NCBI GenBank assembly: GCA_001776425.1
Contig: MFBN01000023.1
Location: forward strand, 966-6,161
Origin: Candidatus Curtissbacteria bacterium RIFCSPLOWO2_01_FULL_37_9
GTDB taxonomy: Bacteria > Patescibacteriota > Microgenomatia > Curtissbacterales > GWA2-41-24
DNA length: 5,196 nucleotides
Direction of reading: 5' to 3'
The translations under genes and the position numbers were made by a program. Position 1 is the stretch's first letter. Each line of letters starts with the position of its first letter. Below, in pieces: positions 1 through 4,777 of this stretch. The notes beneath the pieces are model-generated. The model made no database searches. It was not told the DNA's origin and was given only the letters and a program-made list of their open reading frames with translations.

Positions 1-2
1 AT

Positions 3-311
3 ACCTCAAAGTCTTTATCTGAAAATACCATGAAAGTAACCTTTTCTATTTCTTTGTGTTTAACCAGATACTGGTTTGCGAATGCAAAGAATACCCAATA
101 GCAAAGGGAGATATTAGCCACTATCGGTTCGAACCTAATTCTTAAGGACAAGATCTTGTCGTTGTATCAACGTAAACCGTTCAAAATCTTTAACGGAATG
201 CAGGAAAAAATAGATATTTTACTCGACATATTCGAACCTGATGATTTGCTTAATGAAACAACCTATTCGGATACTTATAACCCTGTCATTCCAAACTTGC
301 TGCCGGGCTAG
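3..311 (+). pseudogene. Decayed C-terminal end of a large serine recombinase (resolvase/integrase family)
   Basis: Reading the plus strand in the frame that starts at base 3 gives, after an in-frame TAG at 99-101, a peptide containing REILATIGSNLILKDK and then RKPFKIF. This matches the pattern I know from the C-terminal part of CPR large serine recombinases (roughly 'KREILxxLGSNLxLKDKxLxIxxxKPF'). Before the stop, RYWFANAK also fits the family. Just upstream, the neighbouring frame (FYFFVF, about bases 41-60) fits better, so at least one frameshift near base 60 is likely. The catalytic N-terminal domain would lie left of the window and cannot be judged. The frame ends LLPG-stop, with the stop at 309-311 inside the tRNA-Gln gene. 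A stop plus a probable frameshift argue for a dead gene. The identification rests on remembered motif similarity, not on a search. Confidence 0.6.
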
Positions 312-370
312 GATTCGAACCTAGATAGATAGCTCCAAAGGCTATCGTCCTACCATTAGACGACCCGGCA
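300..370 (-). tRNA. tRNA-Gln (anticodon UUG)
   Basis: On the minus strand a full cloverleaf folds. The acceptor stem TGCCGGG pairs with CCCGGCA (7 bp). The D arm is GTC/GAC around TAATGGTAG. The anticodon stem ATAGC/GCTAT closes the 7-base loop CTTTGGA, which puts TTG at positions 34-36. The T arm CTAGG/CCTAG encloses TTCGAAT. The U1-A72 pair and G73 discriminator are known glutamine-tRNA features, used by GlnRS and by the GatCAB amidotransferase. No CCA is encoded: the DNA after G73 reads CAAG, so CCA must be added after transcription. The 3' end faces the recombinase remnant, the usual arrangement for an integration target. Confidence 0.97.
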
Positions 371-407
371 AAGTTAAATATTCTTGCAAGTTTATTTCTT
401 TTGCTAT

Positions 408-436
408 ATTTTACCAAACTATAACTAAAGCTGAAA
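408..436 (-). promoter_or_regulatory. Possible promoter of tRNA-Gln
   Basis: On the minus strand TTTCAG (431-436, weak -35) is followed after 17 nt by TAAAAT (408-413, good -10). The predicted start near 401 would leave about 30 nt of leader before the tRNA. A second arrangement (TTGGTA, 17 nt, TAAACT), closer to the tRNA, is also possible. The region is very AT-rich, so chance matches are likely. Confidence 0.3.
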
Positions 437-444
437 ATGAGTTA

Positions 445-450
445 TATTAT
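445..450 (+). promoter_or_regulatory. Possible -10 box of HK1, giving a leaderless mRNA
   Basis: TATTAT lies 7 nt before the ATG at 458, so transcription would start at or next to the start codon. No convincing -35 box is seen 16-18 nt upstream, and there is no Shine-Dalgarno sequence. An alternative, TTGCAA (384-389) with TATTTT (407-412) at 17 nt, would give a leader of about 40 nt. Confidence 0.3.
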
Positions 451-457
451 TAATTAA

Positions 458-1570
458 ATGGTTAAATCACCAATCCAATCTGAAAAAATAAAGAAGTTAG
501 ACGAAGCTCGCAAACAATTGAGTAGAGGCTGGTTACAAACTGAAAGAGAAAAAACTCGACTTGCCGCAGCGATTGATAATTTACCACTGGGATTTTTGAT
601 AGTTGACGATTACAACAAATTAGTTTTAAAAAATGTAAAAGTCGATGAAATACTGGGCCATCGAAAAAAAGGAGAATGGGATATTGAAACAATTCAGAAT
701 AAACTGGCAGGTCCTTTCGATCTAAATGGTGCTTGCACAAAATGTTTTCATGATCGTAAATCATGTGGACCTGTTGATCTTGAATTTGCCAATAAATTTA
801 TAAGAATATTTTTATCTCCTATATTTTTCTTAAAAGAAAGTGTTACCCCGTTCGGAGTAACACTTTTGATAGAAGATATAACTGCTGATAGAAAAGCCGA
901 GCAAGAAAAAGATAAGTTTTTATCTATAGCTTCACATGAGCTGAAAGCCCCGCTGGCTGCTATTCGTGGAAATACAGAGATTATTCTAGGAGGCTCCTTA
1001 GATGATGATTTAAGAAAGAAGATAAACGATATCAATAACGGTGCTATTAGGCTAATTGAAATCGTTCATGATTTTATTGACGCAAGTCGACTGGAAAAGA
1101 AAATTGTAGAGTTCAAAAAAGAAAAATTTTTAATGTCCGCACTTATAAAGGAAGTAATTGATGATGTGAAACATTTGATAGCTGCCAAAGGTTTGGTTAT
1201 TAATTATGTGGAATCCCAAAACGATTCAGCCGAAGTGATCGCAGATCGGGAAAGAACAAGACAAGTACTTTATAATCTTATTGATAACTCTTTAAAGTTT
1301 ACTGACAGGGGATCAATTAATATATTTTCTGATGCTAATAGGAAGTTTTTGAAGGTATCAGTAACTGATACCGGTTTGGGAATAGATAATGCAACTAAAA
1401 AATTGCTTTTTAAGAAATTTATGGTACCTGGTAAAGGTTCTGGAATAGGTCTTTACATTTCAAAATTGTTAGTAGAAGATATGGGAGGAGAAATTTTTTT
1501 GGAAAACAGTCAGCTTGGAAAAGGATCGACTTTCTCTTTTACTCTTCCTTTATCGGCTCCTGGTTTGTAA
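458..1570 (+). CDS. Soluble PAS-domain sensor histidine kinase (HK1)
   Basis: A 370-residue cytosolic sensor kinase that would phosphorylate a response-regulator Asp. No membrane segment is visible. Order: a charged, probably coiled N-terminus (5-32); a PAS-like sensor (about 33-147); a HisKA dimerisation domain with the H-box SIASHELKAPL and phospho-acceptor His160; then an HATPase_c domain with N-box LYNLIDNSLKF (Asn273, Asn277), G1 DTGLGID (304-310), F-box LFKKF and G2 GKGSGIGL (325-332). All ATP-binding motifs are intact. Two oddities: Ala164 replaces the Thr/Asn normally found four residues after the His, a position tied to phosphatase activity; and the PAS region holds Cys93, Cys96 and Cys103 in a CxxC-x6-C pattern. 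The ATG at 458 is the only sensible start and has no ribosome site. The last 32 bp overlap the 3' end of the convergent response regulator, which is a likely partner by position only. Confidence 0.93.
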   Translation: MVKSPIQSEKIKKLDEARKQLSRGWLQTEREKTRLAAAIDNLPLGFLIVDDYNKLVLKNVKVDEILGHRKKGEWDIETIQNKLAGPFDLNGACTKCFHDRKSCGPVDLEFANKFIRIFLSPIFFLKESVTPFGVTLLIEDITADRKAEQEKDKFLSIASHELKAPLAAIRGNTEIILGGSLDDDLRKKINDINNGAIRLIEIVHDFIDASRLEKKIVEFKKEKFLMSALIKEVIDDVKHLIAAKGLVINYVESQNDSAEVIADRERTRQVLYNLIDNSLKFTDRGSINIFSDANRKFLKVSVTDTGLGIDNATKKLLFKKFMVPGKGSGIGLYISKLLVEDMGGEIFLENSQLGKGSTFSFTLPLSAPGL

Positions 1571-1967
1571 ATGGCTTTTTATCATTTTTAGTCGGTTGGA
1601 TATATTTTTTGACTGCTTCAACAAGTTCACCCGGAGTAATATCCGATTTTACCAAATGCCCCTTAGCTCCAAGATCAGTAGCCAAGAAAATTACAGGGTC
1701 GTGGGTAAGATTGGTTAAAAGAATTATAGGTCCATTTGAAGTTTTTGGAGGATCATTTTTTAAAGATCGAAGAACGTCCAAGCCGTCTACTTTTGGCATC
1801 ATTACATCGAGAAATATGAGTGAATAGCCTCCTTTATGAATTTTCAAAATACCTTCTTGGCCATCAACTGCCGTATCAACTTCATAACCCGAATCTTTTA
1901 AAATCTCCTCATATGCGTCTCGGGTATAAGTGTCGTCTTCAATTAAAAGAATTCGTTGTTTCTTCAC
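1539..1967 (-). CDS. Single-domain response regulator (CheY/Spo0F-like receiver)
   Basis: A 142-residue receiver with no output domain. The acidic pocket is Asp11/Asp12 (LLIEDD). The phospho-acceptor is Asp54 in FLDVMMP, the conserved Thr is Thr85 (ILLTN), and the conserved Lys is Lys107 (HLVKSD). The usual Tyr/Phe switch position, three residues before the Lys, is His104. After residue 125 comes a polar tail (PTKNDKKPFTNQEPIKEE), the part that overlaps the 3' end of HK1. The start is GTG (1965-1967); an in-frame TAA lies two codons upstream, so a longer form is excluded. It follows HK2 on the same strand after a 40-bp gap that holds its own candidate promoter. Without a DNA-binding domain it probably acts by protein contact or as a relay intermediate. 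Which of the two kinases it serves is not shown by the sequence. Confidence 0.95.
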   Translation of the reverse strand: MKKQRILLIEDDTYTRDAYEEILKDSGYEVDTAVDGQEGILKIHKGGYSLIFLDVMMPKVDGLDVLRSLKNDPPKTSNGPIILLTNLTHDPVIFLATDLGAKGHLVKSDITPGELVEAVKKYIQPTKNDKKPFTNQEPIKEE

Positions 1968-1982
1968 GTATTAGCTTATTTG

Positions 1983-2003
1983 ATTTAACATTTTAAGTTA
2001 AAT
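1983..2003. promoter_or_regulatory. Perfect 7-bp dyad over the RR promoter
   Basis: ATTTAAC (1983-1989) and GTTAAAT (1997-2003) are exact inverted repeats separated by 7 nt. The dyad covers the spacer and -10 box of the candidate RR promoter, as an operator might. The pure A/T character of most of it makes chance plausible. It lacks the G/C stem and trailing T-run of an intrinsic terminator. Confidence 0.35.
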
Positions 2004-2011
2004 TTTGTCAA
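1983..2011 (-). promoter_or_regulatory. Candidate promoter for the response regulator
   Basis: On the minus strand a perfect -35 consensus TTGACA (2006-2011), which includes the TGA stop of HK2, is followed at exactly 17 nt by TTAAAT (1983-1988, 4 of 6 matches to the -10 consensus). The predicted start near 1976 leaves a leader of about 9 nt before the GTG. This would let RR be expressed apart from HK2. Confidence 0.5.
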
Positions 2012-3528
2012 TTGATGTTAATTTTGGTTTTTTCCAAATCTTTGGTTTTTTCTGTTTCCTTCGGAGCATCCGTTTTTAATTTTTGGGCGATCTCGGTGCC
2101 AACTGAGGGCAGCGTAAAAGAGAAAGTTGTGCCTTTTCCTAAACCGGAACTTTTAGCACTGATTGTGCCTTTGTGCAGTTCTATAAGAGATTTACAAATG
2201 TAAAGGCCAAGACCCGTACCACCGGATTCTGCGACTGCCACGTAAGAACTTTCCAGCCTTCCGAATTTAGTGAAAAGATTGTTAATATTTTCAGGTGCAA
2301 TTCCAATACCGTTATCGGAAACCGAAGTCAAAACATATGGAGGTTTTTCCACAAAACCGACAGAAATTTGCCCGCCATTTTTTGTAAATTTTAAAGAATT
2401 TCCAATAAGATTAAGAAGAACTTCGTGAATTTTGTCTTTGTCGCAGAGTACTCTTGAGTAGGGTTTGTTAATAATATTGACTTTTATATCTTTTTCTTTT
2501 GCTTTAATAATTACCTCCTCGACAACATCGCTTGTTAACTGATATAAGTCGGTTCCTTCAAGTTTTAAGGCGATTCTGCGGCCTTCTATTCTGGAAATAT
2601 TGAGCATGTCGTTAACAAGGTTAATTAAGCGTTCAACAGAAATGTAAGACCTTGAGAGGTAACGTTTGAGATCTTCAGGTGAAAGCTGATCTTGTTTTTT
2701 TAGACCCGCAGGCGAAGACGAGGATTGCAAGCTTAGCTTTAAACCCGCAGGCGGAGACGAGGATTGCAAGCTTAGCTTATTTAAGGCCATCCATAGGTAG
2801 CTTTTGATAGCAGTCATGGGGGTTCTAAGTTCATGTGAAGCAACAGAAACAAAATCGTCCTTTAGCTTGTCAAGCTCCTTAAGCCTTTCATTAGCTTTTG
2901 CAAGGTCTCTTGTTGTTTTCTCGAGGGTACTATATAGAAGAGAATTTTGAACGGCTAATCCGACCACGTCAGTATATCCTTTAATTAAATCTTCTTCATT
3001 TTCCGAGACTTCTTTCATATCTTTGATCATACTGAAAATTAGAACGCCTATCGATCTATCTTTTACAATCACCGGATAAAGCATGCTTGTTTTAATTCCT
3101 GCAGCCGACTGATTTTTAATCGATTGTTCTTCCGTCAGAATAGGTGTGAATATTTCCGGCCAGTAGTGGGTTACTTGAGGTTTTTTCTCCTGTAAGGTTT
3201 TGATCAGTAAGTTGCCTGTCGCATTTAAAGGTATTTCTATTTCATGGAACGGTATTTCTGATGCTGCCTGAGCATTTGCCGCTTCCGTAGTCTGGGATAA
3301 GGAAATTCTTCTCAATACTCCTCTTTTTTCGTCAACTAAAGTAAGAACAATGATCCTATAGCCAAGATTTAGATAGCCTAATTCCGTAAGAACACTATCA
3401 CATATTTTTTGAACAACAGTGTGGAAATCTAGACTATCAAGAATAATTTTCTCTAATTTCCAAAGTGACTTGATTGTCTCTTTGGTTTTTGGAGTCGTGA
3501 TGAATAATTTACGTTGAAATAATGACAC
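2008..3528 (-). CDS. Soluble GAF-domain sensor histidine kinase (HK2)
   Basis: A 506-residue cytosolic sensor kinase without visible membrane segments. Order: a short N-terminus; a GAF-type sensor (about 25-198); a signalling helix (199-222, TLEKTTRDLAKANERLKELD); a HisKA domain with H-box VASHELRTPM, phospho-acceptor His232 and the phosphatase-associated Thr236; then HATPase_c with N-box LLNLIGNSLKF (Asn373, Asn377), G1 DNGIGI (405-410), F-box LFTKFGR and G2 GGTGLGL (436-442). A Lys/Glu/Thr-rich tail follows residue 475. Residues 252-277 are two tandem 13-residue units, LSLQSSS[P/S]PAGLK, inserted in the loop between the two DHp helices. The start is GTG (3526-3528). It lies 36 bp downstream of the YrdC-like gene and 40 bp upstream of RR on the same strand, so co-transcription is possible, but it also has a candidate promoter of its own. 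The GAF ligand is not predictable from the sequence. Confidence 0.95.
   Translation of the reverse strand: MSLFQRKLFITTPKTKETIKSLWKLEKIILDSLDFHTVVQKICDSVLTELGYLNLGYRIIVLTLVDEKRGVLRRISLSQTTEAANAQAASEIPFHEIEIPLNATGNLLIKTLQEKKPQVTHYWPEIFTPILTEEQSIKNQSAAGIKTSMLYPVIVKDRSIGVLIFSMIKDMKEVSENEEDLIKGYTDVVGLAVQNSLLYSTLEKTTRDLAKANERLKELDKLKDDFVSVASHELRTPMTAIKSYLWMALNKLSLQSSSPPAGLKLSLQSSSSPAGLKKQDQLSPEDLKRYLSRSYISVERLINLVNDMLNISRIEGRRIALKLEGTDLYQLTSDVVEEVIIKAKEKDIKVNIINKPYSRVLCDKDKIHEVLLNLIGNSLKFTKNGGQISVGFVEKPPYVLTSVSDNGIGIAPENINNLFTKFGRLESSYVAVAESGGTGLGLYICKSLIELHKGTISAKSSGLGKGTTFSFTLPSVGTEIAQKLKTDAPKETEKTKDLEKTKININ
2704..2778. repeat. Two-copy 36-bp tandem repeat inside HK2
   Basis: Copy 1 (2704-2739) and copy 2 (2743-2778) begin ACCCGCAGGCG and end AAGCTTAGCTT. 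They match at 35 of 36 positions; the one difference is A2715 versus G2754. The period is 39 nt, exactly 13 codons, so the reading frame is kept. The first half of the unit is much richer in G/C than the surrounding gene. Internal symmetry is present: CCGC-AG-GCGG in copy 2 and AAGCT-T-AGCTT in both copies. The near identity indicates a recent duplication, or insertion of a short repeated element. Confidence 0.85.
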
Positions 3529-3530
3529 TG

Positions 3531-3550
3531 ATTACAGTATATCCTGTAAT
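3531..3550. promoter_or_regulatory. Perfect 7-bp dyad over the HK2 -10 box and start
   Basis: ATTACAG (3531-3537) and CTGTAAT (3544-3550) are exact inverted repeats with a 6-nt spacer. The dyad covers the candidate HK2 -10 box and ends 2 nt before the GTG start. It could be an operator. If transcription starts upstream, as in readthrough from the YrdC-like gene, the RNA could fold into a hairpin next to the start codon that holds the only AGGA nearby. Confidence 0.5.
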
Positions 3551-3564
3551 TGCAGTTATTTCAG
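3536..3564 (-). promoter_or_regulatory. Candidate promoter of HK2
   Basis: On the minus strand CTGAAA (3559-3564, 4 of 6) is followed after 17 nt by TATACT (3536-3541, 5 of 6). The -10 box ends 7 nt before the GTG, so the transcript would begin at or 1 nt before the start codon (leaderless). The promoter fits exactly in the 36-bp gap after the YrdC-like gene. Confidence 0.42.
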
Positions 3565-4701
3565 CTATATAGCGAGATTTAATTCACGTTCTACATATTC
3601 CATGACGGGGTCTTTCGAGGTTGGCCACAACATTAAAGAACCTTTCAGTGTTTCAAGTGTATTTTGTGAGGGATGTCTTTCTTTAAAGCTTTCAATGGTT
3701 GATTCTCTTACCGCGAATACTTTTTCATCTAACACAGTCTCATTGGCGTGGTCGCGATCCGCCATTGTTGTCGTTTCTATTGTTCTTGCTGAAAATGGTG
3801 AATTAATTGCTTTTAAAAATCCTTCCATACTTATTGCACCTTCTCTTAAAACGACCCATTCCGGTTTCTCACCGACGAATGCAGGCCTGAATTGCGGAAA
3901 TGAGCTTCTAACCTGCTCTCTCTTTGTTCTTTTTTTTACCTCATTTTCTGAATCCTTAACAACAAAATGGAAGGGAGCAGCATGATTTTCTTCAATAAAG
4001 TAGACTATACCGTCAAAGTCAAATGCCGGCAATTTTCCGCTTGCATTCGCAGATGATATCCCCGCGGTCGCATGTGGGTTTAAGACCTCGACCCTATCCG
4101 AAATTTCTTCCCAGTCAGGATCATGCCACCAACAAAGACTCACGCAAGGCACTTTTATAGTGTTTGTTAAATTGCCGTTTTTATCAGTTAAGAACACTTT
4201 ATGTTCTTGAATAAATACGGGATGAATGTAATAGGCATCTTGAGGTATTGGTGACATTATGTGAAACGCAACGCCTGCTTTGTATAAATCTTCTCTTGAT
4301 TCTCTGGAATCAAAATATCTTTGGAATTCCGGGTGAACAATCGACTTATCCATATATCTGTACAAATTTTTGGGCGTTGCTTGAATAGGAATTCTTTTGT
4401 CTAAACTTCTGCCTATTTTCGCCTGATAAAAAACCTTCCAGCTCTCTGGATTACGGCCGACTCTCGGATCTTCCACTAAAGCAGAAAAACCGTAAAGACC
4501 AACGCCGAAAGCTGCGGCAACTTTATAGTTTGCTAAGAGTTGCGCAATTGTTTCTTTGTGACTGTCGTCTCTGCAGTCAAATACGGGAATCTGTCTTCTA
4601 TCTCCCTCAAGATTAATGTCAATTGTCCAAATTCCGTATGGATGATTTTTGTTTATTTCTACTGCACTTTCCGTATCTTTTCCACTAGGGCGTTCCTTCA
4701 T
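3565..4701 (-). CDS. Divergent YrdC/Sua5-like domain protein
   Basis: 378 residues. The core resembles the YrdC/Sua5 (TsaC) fold, whose members make threonylcarbamoyl-AMP for the t6A tRNA modification. GVGLYGFSALVED (66-78) lines up with the family's PTETVYGLGAD region, KIGRSLDKRIPI (95-106) with the KxR...PL segment, SSANASGKLPAF (216-227) with the TSANxSG motif, and VVLREGAIS (283-291) with the xLRPGAI end. The family's Pro-Thr-Glu-Thr is not conserved (Phe-Gly-Val-Gly-Leu precedes the Tyr-Gly). The gap between the second and third motifs is long, and about 75 further residues follow the core. It may therefore be a paralogue with a different substrate rather than the housekeeping enzyme. 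The start ATG (4699-4701) has a strong promoter just upstream and no ribosome site. It could share a transcript with HK2 and RR. The family call rests on motif recognition by eye; the reaction is uncertain. Confidence 0.6.
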   Translation of the reverse strand: MKERPSGKDTESAVEINKNHPYGIWTIDINLEGDRRQIPVFDCRDDSHKETIAQLLANYKVAAAFGVGLYGFSALVEDPRVGRNPESWKVFYQAKIGRSLDKRIPIQATPKNLYRYMDKSIVHPEFQRYFDSRESREDLYKAGVAFHIMSPIPQDAYYIHPVFIQEHKVFLTDKNGNLTNTIKVPCVSLCWWHDPDWEEISDRVEVLNPHATAGISSANASGKLPAFDFDGIVYFIEENHAAPFHFVVKDSENEVKKRTKREQVRSSFPQFRPAFVGEKPEWVVLREGAISMEGFLKAINSPFSARTIETTTMADRDHANETVLDEKVFAVRESTIESFKERHPSQNTLETLKGSLMLWPTSKDPVMEYVERELNLAI

Positions 4702-4709
4702 ACAAAGGT

Positions 4710-4738
4710 ATTATAATACTAAACCTATAATAAGTAAA
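4710..4738 (-). promoter_or_regulatory. Promoter of the YrdC-like gene
   Basis: On the minus strand TTTACT (4733-4738, 4 of 6 to the -35 consensus) is followed at 17 nt by a perfect TATAAT (4710-4715). The -10 box ends 8 nt before the ATG at 4701, so the mRNA is predicted to start at or within about 2 nt of the start codon. Confidence 0.55.
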
Positions 4739-4739
4739 T

Positions 4740-4769
4740 TTGACTAAGACCTATAATTGTTGGTAACAT
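4740..4769 (+). promoter_or_regulatory. Promoter of the small membrane protein gene
   Basis: TTGACT (4740-4745, 5 of 6) is followed at 18 nt by TAACAT (4764-4769, 4 of 6), which ends 8 nt before the ATG at 4778. A perfect TATAAT at 4752-4757 is an alternative -10 without a good -35; it would give a leader of about 13 nt. Either choice places the start of transcription downstream of the TTG at 4757 and supports the ATG at 4778. Confidence 0.42.
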
Positions 4770-4777
4770 TCCTCATA

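Noticed and set aside
99..101. TAG recoded as glutamine so that the recombinase is intact
   Set aside because: TAG is used as a normal stop in this window (YrdC-like gene), no suppressor tRNA is seen, and a nearby frameshift also points to decay.
300..370. Reading the anticodon as TGG (Pro) instead of TTG (Gln)
   Set aside because: A 7-base loop closed by ATAGC/GCTAT centres TTG. The U1-A72 pair and G73 also fit Gln.
462..1035. Two open minus-strand frames (462-764 and 748-1035) opposite HK1
   Set aside because: They lie wholly inside the well-supported HK1 gene, have low-complexity Phe/Ser/Leu-rich translations and no domain signals, and are antisense by-products.
1515..1827. Plus-strand frames 1515-1718 and 1609-1827 opposite the response regulator
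   Set aside because: The receiver on the other strand has every conserved residue in register, and these frames show no recognisable protein.
1983..2003. Intrinsic terminator after HK2
   Set aside because: The stem is almost all A/T and no T-run follows it on the minus strand, so it is more likely an operator or chance.
2012..2394. Plus-strand frames 2012-2203 and 2173-2394 opposite HK2
   Set aside because: They are antisense to the conserved HATPase domain of HK2 and have no motif of their own.
2704..2778. Start of a CRISPR array
   Set aside because: There are only two copies, separated by 3 nt with no spacers, inside a coding frame and with an exact codon period.
3602..3985. A 127-codon plus-strand frame opposite the YrdC-like gene
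   Set aside because: Its Ser/Leu/Phe-rich composition is typical of antisense reading, whereas the minus-strand frame is three times longer and has family motifs and a promoter.
4757..4777. Upstream TTG start adding 7 residues to the membrane protein
   Set aside because: The candidate -10 box (4764-4769) lies inside this stretch, so it would probably not be transcribed.
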